A stretch of 64,000 nt of DNA from Cladopsammia gracilis. Taxonomy: Eukaryota > Cnidaria > Anthozoa > Scleractinia > Dendrophylliidae. Shown here piece after piece: positions 18,205 through 30,866 of the stretch. Under the pieces are notes generated by a model. That model ran no database searches. It was not told the origin of the DNA and saw nothing but the letters and a program-made list of their open reading frames with translations. The translations under genes were made by a program, and so were the position numbers. The first letter of the stretch is position 1, and each line of letters starts with the position of its first letter. The stretch spans positions 413,001-477,000 of the forward strand of contig JAJGOT010000419.1 of assembly GCA_022457155.1 (NCBI GenBank). Reading direction: 5' to 3'.

Positions 18205-18345
18205 TTATGTTTTCTTGTTTTTCATTGTAACAGGTATATAAATGACCAAACAATTATCAAACTGGGCAGAAAAGACTGTTGTGATTGCCTTGAACACAAT
18301 GATGATATCTCTTTTTCATTACAGCAGCATACCTAAGGTTTGTGG
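18205..18345 (+). repeat. Exon-like segment, copy a
   Basis: Pyrimidine tract and acceptor (TTGTAACAG), then GTATATAAATGACCAAACAA... ending CCTAAG|GTTTGT. It resembles segments at 19398 and 20945. Here the frame is shifted and stopped, so this copy does not code. Confidence 0.4.
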
Positions 18346-18540
18346 TGCAATTTATAGCTGTTCAATGCTTTATTTCGAATCTTAAAATTATTCCCACACA
18401 AATGTATACTAAAAGAGACTTGATAGACCTCCCATGACAGTAAAATCCCGCGTATAAGAACCTAGGTTTTTTTTCAAAGTTAGCCTGAAAATGATTCTCA
18501 TACATTTGGTGTCTACTGAGAATTTACGCTATTTAGGTTC

Positions 18541-19198
18541 TTAAGGTGGCTCCATATTGTTCAGCCCTCTCGTCGTTTGCATTCCATTACAACTAGCCCG
18601 ATGGTGTAGCTGAAAGTCTTTTACTTGAAACCAGTAAATCTTTTATCAGTCAACAAAGTGGTATCCAAATGACGTCGTTATTCGTTGCCATGGCAACGCG
18701 AAAAAAGGGAAAATACGCTATTTTGGACCATTTGAGGCTAATAACTTATAAACTACACAGTGAAAGTTTTTATTTTCGATATATTTTTGTTTAATTGGCA
18801 ATTATACCATTTTAACAATATTTTTAAAAATTCTGTACGTAGAGTTCAGAGCTACCTTAAATGTATGCAAATATGACATCTCTGAATCCTTTGTACAGAT
18901 TTTTTTTAAAAATTGGCACAAATGTTTGTTATGTTTATTAGATGAAAATATATAAGAATAAGTTTTGAGCAGTTTTGAAGTTATTAGCCTCAAAAGGTTG
19001 AAAAAGGGGTCTTTTTGGTCTCTTTTGACGTTGCCATGGTAACAAATTTTGATGTCGTAGCCACCAAAATTTGTTCGTTGGTTAAGTTTTTACAAACCTG
19101 TACTAAACATTTTCTCTTAACTTTACTGGTGTAGCTGTGATTGAATATCATAGATGTATCATGATGGGGAATGTTTAAACTATTAGGAGCCACCTTAA
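18541..19198. mobile_element. TTAA-flanked element, GGTGGCTCC family, member 1
   Basis: TTAA-GGTGGCTCC at the left end and GGAGCCACC-TTAA at the right. The 658-base interior is AT-rich and non-coding, with an inner inverted pair around GTTGCCATGG (18690, 19030). Termini are shared with the elements at 32671, 34235 and 40468. Confidence 0.8.
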
Positions 19199-19397
19199 AT
19201 AAGTTCTTATTTACTCATAAGGAAAAGGTGCTTACTGCTGGTTCAACAACGGAACAACTTTATATTTGTGTAGTCTCTTCCTTGTGTATAAAAAAGCTAT
19301 AATTATGTCTAAACAGAAGCTCATATCACGTGATCCTCCATCAGCCATCTTTACATAGCCATTTCTTGACCGACAATTGTCTGTGTTGTCTAACATC

Positions 19398-19512
19398 GCG
19401 CTGTTTTTTCATAACAACAGGTATAAAATGACCATACAATGCTAGAGTCAGAAAGTTTATGTGGTTGCCTTGGAAACAGACAGAAGGAGGATAATATTCC
19501 TCCTACCTAAGT
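19398..19512 (+). repeat. Exon-like segment, copy b
   Basis: Acceptor ATAACAACAG, then GTATAAAATGACCATACAATG... to CCTACCTAA. Closest to copy c by eye, but an early TAG interrupts the shared frame. Confidence 0.4.
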
Positions 19513-19551
19513 TTAGTCTCACTTACTTTACTATTGTAAATGGTTTCAACC

Positions 19552-20309
19552 CAGGAGTATCAGTAGTTTGTCGTTTGTGATCGCCCGGGTTAGTGTAATT
19601 CTGAAAAGAACTGTTGTTGTTGACATTGACTGCCGTTTTGACAACGTGAGCGGTAGTCATCTTTTATAGAGTCACGTGAATTGTAAACCGTCAGTTGATA
19701 TATATGTCTGGTTGTTGCTGTCATTGGCCAGTTCAACCATGATGTTATTGGCTCAGTGTTGAGACTGAAGTCAGTTATTGGTGCGTTTCGATCCGTGTAT
19801 TGTTAGTGCGAGTTCACTCTGTCCGTTTTGTTGAAAAGTCGTTTGTAGGCCGCAGGTAGCTATTGGCATCGGTTCAGTGGTGTCTGCTCTAAGTTTGTAA
19901 ACCAACTTTCTAGATTGAATTGTTTTGAGAGGTCCGTACTGAAAATATTAACGCATTCGGCAGAGTCCCAGTCAATTCTGTGATTCGTGTGTAAATGATG
20001 TTCAGCAATGTGACTGTTGTTATCACCATTTCTCGTCACCCGTTTGTGTTCAGTCAGTCGTATGTTCAAATTTTTGCCAGTCTCACGGATGTAAGAGGCC
20101 TGGTAGTCGCAGCATTTGATATTGTACACTGCTCTTTGTCTGTCGTTTGGTTCAACGTCCTTGTCTTTAACATTCGTAAAGTAGTAATCGGTTTGTGAGT
20201 CACGGATGTTGTAATGGTGTAAGATTCGCGCAGTAGTCTCCGAAGTGTTCAAGTTGAACTCCGTGCGACATGTCGCGGGGACAAAATCTCCCCAAGATTG
20301 GTGTTGCAT
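19552..20309 (-). pseudogene. Penelope-like element 3' end: GIY-YIG endonuclease fragment
   Basis: The minus-strand frame 19860-20309 (149 codons) has the Penelope-type GIY-YIG endonuclease pattern: RAVYNIKCCDYQASYI, then ETGKNLNIRLTEHKR, HIAEHHLHTNH and a closing LESWFTNLEQTPLNR. The expected YIG is YIR here, and no reverse transcriptase remains, so the copy is a dead 5'-truncated insertion. The non-coding tail (19552-19860) recurs, diverged, at 34367-34470 and as a palindrome at 61834-62021. It sits between exon-like copies b and c. Confidence 0.8.
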
Positions 20310-20327
20310 AATTATGATAGTATCAGT

Positions 20328-20537
20328 TCACACGAGGGGACGTGTCGCTGCAACATGTCACTGAAACAAGTCCCCGCGACATTTTCATGTGGTGTGCAAG
20401 CGCTATGATTTTTTTCCCTGCTACATGTCCCCGCTACAGTCCCTGCTACATGTCCCTCAGTGTGTACCACACAAATTTTTGTCGTTGCTAAATGTCGCTG
20501 CGACATGTCCCTGCTACATGACCCATCGTGTCTGACC
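20328..20537. mobile_element. Inverted-repeat element rich in ACATGTC motifs
   Basis: Imperfect inverted ends (CACACGAGGGGACGTGTCGC / ...CATGACCCATCGTGT) around many CTGCTACATGTCCC-type repeats. Non-coding MITE; superfamily unknown. The start of the adjacent Penelope frame also carries CGACATGTCGCGGGGAC. Confidence 0.55.
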
Positions 20538-20971
20538 ACCTTTAAACTGAAACTAAGTATCTTTGTCAAACATGAAATACTCAGCCTAGAATATCGAAAG
20601 GAATATATCAACAGAATCAAGTGAATTAGCAAATGGAGAACAAACCGTGATCGGTTGCTATCGAGTTTTCCAAGACATGAGCCAATGAACGGTCAAGTTT
20701 TTCAAGTTTCAATCATGTCCATCCTGAACATTTGCAGCCAAAGACACTTATTTATCATATCAGTGCATTAATTTGCAGAACATTTTGAACAGAGCGAGAT
20801 CAATATTATCGGAGTTGTTATTAGTTGTTATTTCAGTATTAGTTGTTATTTCAGTAAGCCCTGACAAATCATCTCCTGTCATTCAGCTGTTCCCAAGGTC
20901 TATGTGTGCATTGCAAATATAAACCCTTATCACTCTTATCTAAATGTTCTGTGTTTTTTTTAAAATAACAG

Positions 20972-22523
20972 ATATGAAATGACCATACGGTATTCATTGG
21001 ATAAAAATGTTGTGATTGCATTGGACACGGACAGCACGACGATGACGACGATGATATTCCTCATACCTCAGGTTAGTGTTACAGTTTATATATATTGAAA
21101 GAATAATAGACCACTTCGCGCTTGCCCAGTGAATTACAGAGAATTACGGAGTTTGGGAATATACAATTCAAAGGAAGGGCTAGGGTATCAAATTTATTCT
21201 GTGACTTCTTTGAACTCGTATGTTAGGTTTTGAATGAAGAAAGCCACAAAAATGTTTATCATCTTCCTGTTCAGTTGAACCACCCTGTGTAACACATTGA
21301 ACAGCACCACAGGATATGAATAATGAATAATCACAATGTCGGATTTCATTCACAAACTCAAAACGGTTCAAGCCACCTTGTACAGCATAATTGAAAAAGC
21401 GCAACAGGAAAGTACTGCGCAATAGCTTTCATTTGAATGGTCACACTGTAGGATTTCATCCACAGACTCAAAAGTTAGAACCATCTTGTACAGCATAATA
21501 AACAGTACCACAGGAAAGTATTGTTCAGTAGCTTTCATTTGAATGGTCACACTTTAGGATTTCATCCACAGACTTAAAAGTTAGAACCACCTTGTACAGC
21601 ATAATAAACATTACCAAAGGGAAGTCCTGTTCAGTAGCTTTCCTTTGAGTGGTCACACTTTAGGATTTCATCCACAGAAGCATAATAAACAGCACCAAAG
21701 GAAAGTACTGCTCAATAGCTTTCATTTGAATGGTCACACTACAGGATTTCATCCAGACTCAAAAGTTAAAGCCACCTTATACAGCATAATAAACAAACAG
21801 CACCACAGGAAAGTACTTCTCTTCTGTTTTTACTTGAATAATCACATTTTAGGATTTTGTCCATAGATTTTAAATTCTAATCTTACGTCGGATTCCCAAG
21901 TTCTATTCTGGCAGTAAAAAAAGTTGAGTGGGGAGAGCTGAGAGCGGCGAGCGGCGTGGAACTAATCAAGATGCATGTATTGACATATAATAAAATGTAA
22001 ATAGAGCGCTTGACATGATTAAACACAACCAAAACAACAAGCGCACTGGAAGCAAGCAAGCAAGCAAGCAATTAATTTGATTTGTTAAGCGAACATCCAA
22101 AGCAAAGAGAACGGAATGCGAGCTATTAAAAAAGTAGCAATTCTCTTTAACTTAACACACTTTTCAGCGAGAAAATGAACAAAGCTTGTTTTGATCCTTT
22201 CAACTGCTGGCGGATAAAAAAAATCTGGAATACTCGTAGTGACACCGTTTTAGAAGGTCATACCAAAATCGCTCTCTACGTTCACTTGCCTTCGGCATCA
22301 CAAAGTATCGTAACTTGTGTGTAGGTGTAGTTACTTATTTACTTTTGATTATTTACAGGACAACGCCTGCTGTCCATCGATGACTGATGTCTCAATTCCC
22401 CAAGAACAAGAGGTAGAGAAAATAGATTTTAGATCAAGATTTTTCGAAAATCTGAAAACCAGTGAGAAGATTGCTAGGATTGTAGGCGTGAACGTGCTAA
22501 GTTTGGAACTCACTTGGCAGTAA
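20972..22523 (+). CDS. Putative last two exons of an unrecognised host gene
   Basis: Exon 20972-21071 (acceptor AATAACAG, donor CCTCAG|GTTAGT) reads 33 codons: YEMTIRYSLDKNV...FLIPQ. Exon 22359-22523 (acceptor ATTTACAG) reads DNACCPSMTDVSIPQEQEV... and ends LELTWQ-stop. Both are phase 0 at the junction, so they join in frame. The first exon has two decayed relatives upstream (18205, 19398). No known domain is seen and no start is identified. The alternative is coincidental frames inside a repeat. Confidence 0.33.
21190..21870. repeat. ~104-bp diverged tandem repeat
   Basis: About six units built around TAGCTTTCATTTGAATGGTC, ACACTTTAGGATTTCATCC and CAGCATAATAAACAGCACC. One unit is shortened (near 21670). 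It lies inside the putative intron of the gene above. Single related units occur near 38170 and 38490. Confidence 0.75.
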
Positions 22524-22599
22524 GATCTAAGCAAGAAGCCTAGTTTTCCAGCGAGTCAAAGCGTCGTAAAGGGCGTAGAGAAATCCAAACACTTAAGGG

Positions 22600-24250
22600 A
22601 TTTACACTGTTAAAAGGACTGAAGTTGCCACTTTCTGTCCTGTAAACTAAGTATTATACTCCATTCAGACATAGTACTCTTTCGTTTTCAGAAAACAAAG
22701 ACTTATTTTCAAGAAAGTTGTTTTTTGTAAAAATGAAGATACGATTTTCATAACTACCATAATGTCAACTTTGTTCTCGATATTTATTTCCATTGTAACA
22801 GCTGTTCAAAATTGCTTAATTTTCCCGCCAAAAGACTTAGAAAAATACGCATGCGCCGTTTTTTTTAAAAATTATTTGCAACCTTGTGTTATCTGTATAT
22901 ACTTTTTCTTGTCTTAGTTAACATTTGTTTGAAGGGTTTAAATTTTCCCGCCAAAAGACTTAGAAAAATACGGGCGCCCAAAATACGCATGCGCCGGTTT
23001 TTTTAAAAAATTATTCTGAAATTGAAGTCAATAAAACAAGTCTTCAAGTTGTAATTTTATTTATTTCACTTGCAATATAAAAGTGTATAAACAAATGTTT
23101 TTTATTTACCTTCTATCTTAATTAGTTAATTGAATTCAATTGAATCATTAACAAGGTGTCAAGAAAAATTCTTGCTATATATACTAAGTCTTTTGGCGGG
23201 AAAATCTAGAAAAATTTGCACAGCGTTTCCCCTAACAACAATTTCGACAAAAAAATTTAAGAAGGTTCTCCTTAAGAAAATTTCCGCCAAAAAACTTGCT
23301 TACACCACCTCGTGCAAAAAATGTGAAAAAATTTTTCCAAACTTCCCTTATAAATAAACTTTAAGCCAACAATCGTAAAGTGCCCGATGTCTTGTTCCAA
23401 CTAAATTTTGATTAAAAAATATCCCATCCGATAAACTTTTTGTCTTTTCAAATTCTTGCACGAGTCGGTGTTTACATAGTATTCAAAATAACGTGAAAAG
23501 CAACATGGCAAGTTATAAACCACTGTGAACAATTTTTAATACGAAATTAAAAAGATTTATCACTGATTAGAAGCGATTCGGTTTTGGAACGTTTTTTTAT
23601 TCCATGTCCAGTTCAATCTTTCCTTAAACAGTTTTATACCTTGCCATGTTACCTCTAACTAGACCTTCTTCAGCCAACACAATTCTTGTTTATAGCGACA
23701 AAAAATATCGCCAATTTTCTTTTTACAAACGCTTTGCTTATAGACTTTAATTCTAATTTTTCATCATGATTGGAGCAAGTCGTAAAGAAATTCAACAATT
23801 TGGAGTACAAGAAATAATTGCTTCACTCCATACTCTTACATGTGACAAATGTTTTCGTCGAGTTTAACAGCAATCTTTCGAATGTTAGTTAATTCAAAAA
23901 TCAATTTCTTGTTGTTTTGGTTCTGGCTTGTGCTACATCATGTGTTGGCAGAAAAAAAGTCTATGAACACTTAAAAAGTAATTACAGCCCAGAATAAAAC
24001 CCCATGTCTGGTTTGAAACAGAATTGACCGAGTTTTTGTCCCCACTACTGAATCCAGTTTCAACTTTTTACGAAATGAAAATAACGTTATACAGACCACA
24101 AAAACACAACGTCATAAAATATATATTTTTTAAATTTATTTCCCTTTTATTAAACGAACAACTAAAATATTTTATTACAAATCAGCTGAGAAATAATTTC
24201 TAATCTTTCCTGAGCATTTTGATGCAATAACCTTTATAATAATCGCCAAA
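22600..24250. repeat. Segmental duplication block A (paralogue at 39020-41770)
   Basis: Non-coding, AT-rich. The order of shared landmarks is CTAAGTATTATACTCCATTC, CATTGTAACAGCTGTTCAAAATTG, CATTAACAAGGTGTCAAG, ATGATTGGAGCAAGTCG. Block A lacks three insertions present in the other copy, so it shows the empty sites. An internal direct repeat (TTTTCCCGCCAAAAGACTTAG with ATACGCATGCGCCG) occurs at 22822 and 22945. Confidence 0.7.
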
Positions 24251-25499
24251 ACAACACAATTGTTACGGTCGTTAACTATCCTTGTCGGTGTGAATGTGAA
24301 AATCATTAAGATTGTAAAACGTCAAATTAACTGGTTTTGGGCAGTTAATATTATGCAAACCAATTCCTTTAGGCAAAAAAAAAAAATTCTAGAAGAAAAA
24401 CAATTCCCTCAATCTGATCTGATCTTAAGGTTGATGTTTAGCGTTCTTTACTGCCTTTCCTAAAACAGAAACGTTCTCAGCCACAAATGGAACTGCTAAT
24501 TTGAAATTGCAAGTAATTCGACTGTTATAGATCTGTTCATTTGTAAAGTAACCAAAAAACACAATTATCGATTCGCATAAGAAAATGTTATCTACATTAA
24601 ACGTCCTTAGCTTTGTTTCAAGTAAAATATTCAAACACGAAACGTGGAAATAAATTCAAATTCGAAAAATAGACAGTTAACGAGGACAAAAGTCAAACCT
24701 TAACTTAATTTGTTTCACTGACTATAAATGTAATTTTATCTGATTCAGATCGCCATTGTGTAAAATGGCTAAAACATCACTGACATCCTGACATCCTATC
24801 ACGTCAAATTTGAGAAAATGATCTCAAGCTTTTGTAGAACAACTTAGTGATGGTAACTTTGCTAAATCTTGTATAAATGATTTTATAAAATGGTTCGCCA
24901 TCCAGTCTTTTTAAGGACAAATTTCAAACAAATAAATAAGTCTCGTTTTTACGTTGTTTCTGGAAAGGTGCGTTAGTATAAATTTTAAATCATAAATAGA
25001 TAAGACAGGTGTCGAAGAAAAACAACTCAAGTCTTTGATGATAAATTTGTTTCAATGATAATTTAATTTAGGTCTCCACTGTGTAAAATGGCCAAAACAT
25101 CGCATCATTTATCGATTCAAATCAGAAAACCTGAACAAAAAATGATATAACTTTGTGCCAAAAGCTCAAGAGTTTTAGGCCAATTTGGTGATGAGAAACT
25201 TAGCTAAATCTTTTTTAAGTAATGCTCTACATAAGAACCATAGTAAACTTCATTGTTCTGCAGCAATGACTCTTTCCCACATAGAATATCTTTGGTTAAG
25301 GGAGGATCTGATGGTTCATAATTATATTTCGTTATAAAAATTAAAATCCATTTGCGTCATATAAATTTTAGGAAATTTTCGTGCTAAACGAATCAGAATA
25401 GCAGAAGACAATAGCTAATAATTTTGCTTCTTTGATGAAGTTCACCAAATACAATATCTTTTAAAACTTGCATGTTGTGCGATTGGGTCTCAAATTAAT

Positions 25500-25985
25500 T
25501 TAAACCTTTTAAAGTGCCTATCACCCCTGGCAAGTTATTTTCAGAATCAACTCTATGTACATTGAATAGTTGAATGGTAAGATATTTCTTGTTTTGAACG
25601 TCGTGTTAGTTAGTTATGGAGATTTGAATTTAAAAAATGCAAATTAGATGACGTCAACCCGGGTATCATTTATTATACAACTACTTGTTTTCACCTCCCA
25701 AGTAATATTTTTTTACGAATCAATTGACTATCCACAGTTTATTTTTAGTATTTTTCAAATTAATTATCCTCAAACTGTAAACTGCGCATTGTAAATTGGC
25801 GTAGAAATAATGGCAAATTCCCGGGTTGCCGTCATCTAATTAGCATTTTGTAAATTCAAACCTCTATAACTCACAAACGCGACGTTCAAAACAAGAAATA
25901 TTTTACCATTCAACTATTCCATATACATAGAGTCGATTCTGAAAATAACTTTCTAGGGGTGATAGGCACTTTAAAAGGAATTCGA
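25500..25985. mobile_element. Inverted-repeat element (ends CCTTTTAAAGTGCCTATCAC), copy 1
   Basis: Long imperfect terminal inverted repeats (about 120 bases; AGTGCCTATCACCCCTGG... and ...CTAGGGGTGATAGGCACT) around a short AT-rich core. Non-coding. The same insertion is in the second tandem copy at 28645-29135, so it predates the duplication. Confidence 0.7.
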
Positions 25986-26726
25986 CTTGAACCTTAACTT
26001 TTTAGCGGTTTTTGAGTCTAGGCCAATGAGATCACTAGTTGAAACAATGAAAAAAGTTGACATTCCATCATGCATTGCCGTTCAGCACTATCCTTCTTAC
26101 GCGGATTATTACTTAAAGGATTTTTAAAAATGGTTTGCTATTTTCATCATATAAGAACTTCAGGTGAAATCAATTAACTCCAGTTCTATTTTTGCAGCGT
26201 ATTTTGGTAAACAAAGGTTACGTTTTAATAAACGAGCGGAAAATATGATTTCAGTAATCAGAATATGATTTAATCAGACTATGATAAGTTTGCTTGAGGT
26301 TAGACTTCCTGTTATAATTCGAATTTTCAACAGGTTAGCGTTTTAACCGATTTCTGTAATTTTTGTTCTGAATCTTTAAATTATACAACTTTTCAAATTT
26401 GCAACATTTCAAGGTTTATGGCAAGCAACTTTCACAAAGTCGACTACATACTACATTGTACAAAACAATTGACGACTGGATATAATAACTTGTAAATACT
26501 TCAGCTGAATTTCATTAAATACGGCAACATATATAAGAGACAAGAAAATTTCACACACGAAATATTCTCCCGATACTTTTTTCTAAGGGTTCATGCATTA
26601 CTTGTCGTAAAAAGGAGCCTTTTCGATCCTTTTGCAGTATTTTTATCTTGTTATAAACTCTAATTTCTGCAAGTAAACCGCGTTAATACCGCTACGTTTT
26701 TTCTTTGTGATTTCTTGTCGCGGATA

Positions 26727-26848
26727 AGGCCCGGTTCAGACGTCGAACTTCACATTTGCCGAATGTAATGCAAATTAGCAAGAACAATAGACTTTGCTCA
26801 TTTGCATTAGATTCGCACATGTGAAGTTCGACGTTTGAACCGGGCCTT
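26727..26848. mobile_element. Short MITE (ends AAGGCCCGGTTCAGACGTCG), TA target
   Basis: 122 bases with terminal inverted repeats AAGGCCCGGTTCAGACGTCG / CGACGTTTGAACCGGGCCTT, flanked by TA. Absent from the second tandem copy, so inserted after duplication or removed there. Confidence 0.8.
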
Positions 26849-27258
26849 ATTATCCGTCAAAGAAGCTCTGCATTAAGTAATGATCCGCATTAGAAGGATA
26901 GCGCTGAACGGCGATGGAATGTCAAGTTTTTTCATTGTTACAACTAGTGATCTCATTGGCCTAGACTCAAAAACCGCTAAAAAGTTAAGGTTCAAGGTGC
27001 ATTTTGTTTTAAGGTTTTTAAGTAATTTGAGACCCAATCGCACAACAAAGAAGCTCCCTGTGCAAATGCTTGTTCTTAGGGAGAATACAAAATGCTCAAC
27101 ATGCACTCTTTCGACTTAAATTTCTTCTCTATATCTGGACAGATAACTACTTTATATATAAGTATCGTCAATACGTGAGATAACTGAAAAGAAAAGCAAA
27201 GAAACCTTCAGGGAAATCACAAACGTGAAAACCAACCTCCCGCCGTTGAAAACCTCAA

Positions 27259-29985
27259 AAATTTATTTCTCCTTTATTAAACGAACAACTAAAATATTTT
27301 ATTACAAATCAGCTAGGAAATAATTTCTAATCTTTCCTGATCATTTTGATGCAGTAAACTTTATAAAAATCGCCAAAACAACACAATTGTTACGGTCGTT
27401 AACTATCCTTGTCGGTGTGAATGTGAAAATCATTAAGATTGTAAAACGTTAAATTAACTGGTTTTGGGCAGTTAATATTATGCAAACCAATTCCTTTAGG
27501 CAAAAAAAAAAAAAAAAAAAAAAAAATTCAAGAAGAAAAACAATTGCCTCAATCTGATCTGATCTTAAGGTTGATGTTTAGCGTTCTTTACTGCCTTTCC
27601 TAAAACAGAAACGTTCTCAGCCACAAATAGAACTGCTAATTTGAAATTGCAAGTAATTCGACTGTTATAGATCTGTTCATTTGTAAAGTAACCAAAAAAC
27701 ACAATAGTTATCGATTCGCATAAGAAAATGTTATCTTCATTAAACGTCCTTAGCTTTGTTTCAAGTAAAATATTCAAACACGAAACGTGGAAATAAATTC
27801 AAATTCGAAAGATAGACAGTTAACGAGGACAAACGTCAAACCTTAACTTAATTTGTTTCACTGACTATAAATGTTATTTTATCCGATTCAGATCGCCTTT
27901 GTGTAAAATGGCCAAAACATCACTGACATCCTATCACTTATCACGTCAAATTTGAGAAAATGATCTCAAGCTTTTGTAGAACAACTTAGTGATGGTAACT
28001 TTGCTAAATCTTTTATAAATAATTTTTTAAAATGGTTCGCCATCCATAGTCTTTTTTAAGGAAAAATTTCATACAAATAAATAAGTCTCGTTTTTACGTT
28101 GTTTCTGGAAAGGTGCGTTATTATAAATTTTAAATCATAAATAGATAAGAAAGACAGGTGTCGAAGAAAAACAACTCAAGTCTTTGATGATAAATTTGTT
28201 TCAATAATAATTTAATTTAAGTCTCCATTGTGTAAAATGGCCAAAACATCGCATCATTTATCGATTCAAATCAGAAAACCTGAACAGAAAATGATAACTT
28301 TGTGCCAAAAGCTCAAGAGTTTTAGGCCAATTTGGTGATGAGAAACTTAGCTAAATCTTTTTTAAGTAATGCTCTACATAAGAACTATAGTAAACTTCAT
28401 TGTTCTGCAGCAATCGCTCTTTCCCACATAGAATATCTTTGGTTAAGAGAGAATCTGATGGTTCATAATTATATTTCGTTATAAAAATAAAAATCCATTT
28501 GCGTCATATAAGTTTTAGGAAATTTTCGTGCTTAACCAATCAGAATAGCAGAAGACAACAGCTAATAATTTTGCTTCTTTGATGAAGTTCCCCAAATACA
28601 ATCTTTTAAAACTTTCATGTTGTGCGATTGGGTCTCAAATTACTTTAAACCTTTTAAAGTGCCTATCACCCCTGGAAAGTTATTTTCAGAATCAACTCTA
28701 TGTAAATTGAATAGTTGAATGGTAAAATATTTCTTGTTTTGAACGTCGTGTTAGTTATAGTTATGGAGATTTGAATTTACAAAATGCAAATAAGATGACG
28801 TCAACCCGGGTATCATTTATTATACAGCTACTTGTTTTCACCTCCCAAGTAATATTTATTTATGAATCAAAAGATTATCCACAGTTTATTTTTAGGATTT
28901 TTCAAATTAATTATCCTCAAGCTGTAAACTGCGCATTGTAAATTGGCGTAGAAATAATGGCAAATTCCCGGGTAGCCGTCATCTAATTAGCATTTTGTAA
29001 ATTCAAATCTCTATAACTCTCACAAACGCGACGTTCAAAACAAGAAATGTTTTACCATTCAACTATTCCATGTACATAGAGTCGATTCTGAAAATAACTT
29101 TCTAGGGGTGATAGGCACTTTAAAAGGAATTCGACTTAATGCACCTTGAACCTTAACTTTTCAGCAGTTTTTGAGTCTAGGCCAATGAGATCACTAGTTG
29201 TAACAATGAAAAAAGTTGACATTCCATCGTGCATTGCCGTTCAGCACTATCCTTCTTACGCGGATCATTACTTAAAGGATTTTTAAAAATGGTTCGCGAT
29301 TTTCATCATATAAGAACTTTAGGTGAAATCAATTAACTCCAGTTCTGTTTTTGCAGCGTATTTTGGTAAACAAAGGTTAAGTTTTAATAAACGAGCGAAA
29401 AATATGATTTCAGTAATCAGAATATGATTTAATCAGACTATAAGTTTGCTTGAGGCTAGACTTCTGTTATAATTCGAATTTTCAACAGGTTAGCGTTTTA
29501 ACCGATTTCTGTAATTTTTTTTCTGAATCTTTTCAAATTTGCAACAAATCACGGTTTGCAACACTTCACGGTTTATGGCAAGCAACTTCCATAAAGTCGA
29601 CTACATACTACATTGTACAAAACAATTGAGGACTGGATATAATAACTTGTAAATGCTTTAGCTGAATTTCATTAAATACGGCAATATAAGAGACAAGAAA
29701 ATTTCACACGAAATATTCTCCCGATACCTTTTTCTAAGGGTCCATGCATTACTTGTCGTAAAAAGGAGCCTTTTCGATCCCTCTGCAGTATTTTTATCTT
29801 ATTATAAACTCTAATTTCTGCAAGTAAACCGCGTTAATACCGCTACGTTTTTTCTTCATGCACTCTTTCGACTTAAATTTCTTCTCTATATCTAGACAGA
29901 TAACTACTTTATATATAAGTATCGCCAATACGTGAGATAACTGAAAAGAAAAGCAAAGAAACCTTGAGGGAAATCTCAAACGTAA
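27259..29985. repeat. Three-kb tandem duplication, copy 2
   Basis: Second copy of 24137-27200, lacking the 390-base insertion. Small indels only, including a longer A-run at 27501. Non-coding. Confidence 0.8.
28645..29135. mobile_element. Inverted-repeat element (ends CCTTTTAAAGTGCCTATCAC), copy 2
   Basis: Counterpart of the element at 25500-25985 within the second tandem copy, with the same ends and core. Confidence 0.7.
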
Positions 29986-30866
29986 AGTGAACGCCTGGTC
30001 GCGTGACTCCTAGACGTTTGCGTTTTGCCTGTAGCTATTTATCTCAAATGCAATCCGTTTCCGATTAATGAAAGTTATTCCCAAATGATAAGCGGAACGC
30101 GCTGAGTATTTTCACTGTAAAAGGCGTTTCGTCATAGTGGTAACCATTGAGAACGATGTATTATTTTCTTGGTAAATAGAATGGATTTGCTAATAAGTAA
30201 AAATATAAACATTGCACAATCGGGACCTATCGGTCGCGCGTAAGTTCCCGCCTTTTTCATGGTCTTAATGTAAACACTGAGGTAATGTGAAATTTATTTG
30301 CCTCTTATGTTGCCGTTTCTAATGGGATTTAGTAAAGGATTTGAGGAGGCTGAACACAGTTTCGCGGGCGGTCAGCGGCAATTCGCGTGACGCGCGGATT
30401 TTTAGAAAGAATGTGAGACAGCTCCGTTTTGTAAACAATGCACACAAACGACAATTTCTCAAAACCACTCATTAAAATTTCATGAAATTTGTCATAATTC
30501 TTATTTTTATCGCATTTCAAATAATGAGAATTTTAAAACAGAAGTCTAACAAAGGAATTCTGTGACACGATTAATGTTGACTGGGCAGCTATGTTCTTGA
30601 ATATTTAAAAAACTGTTTCTTAAAATTTGGTCCAGCGAATTTTAAATAATGAGAATTATTTATTGTAAGATGTGTGCAAGTTCATGAGAAAATCTAATGA
30701 CTGGATTGAACGTAAAGCCTAACAGCGTCGCACTTCGAACAAGCTTAACTAAGGTGAAACTTAACTAAGGTGAAAGGTTGGAAGCACAAGAATTAAGATT
30801 GACGAAGGGGCTATTTTCAATTTTAGCAATTCTCAAAAACAGTATTACGCGACCGTCTGCACAGTA
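29986..30866. other. Non-coding spacer
   Basis: AT-rich, with no recognisable gene, RNA or repeat before the 284-bp satellite. Confidence 0.5.

Larger units (their letters stand above)
24137..27200. repeat. Three-kb tandem duplication, copy 1
   Basis: Matches 27259-29985 in the same orientation, starting ACGAACAACTAAAATATTTT and ending near AAAGCAAAGAAACCTT. It differs by an extra ~390 bases at 26713-27100: a MITE plus an inverted piece of its own 25470-26100. No gene; the short matching ORFs in both copies only reflect duplication. Confidence 0.8.

Noticed and set aside
22822..22990. GCATGCGCCG motifs as part of the Polinton terminal repeat set
   Set aside because: The core is shared, but surrounding sequence (TTTTCCCGCCAAAAG) is unrelated to the Polinton terminus.
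24425..24634. 69-codon minus-strand ORF, also at 27565-27777
   Set aside because: Present twice only because the 3-kb region is duplicated; no domain or conservation beyond that.
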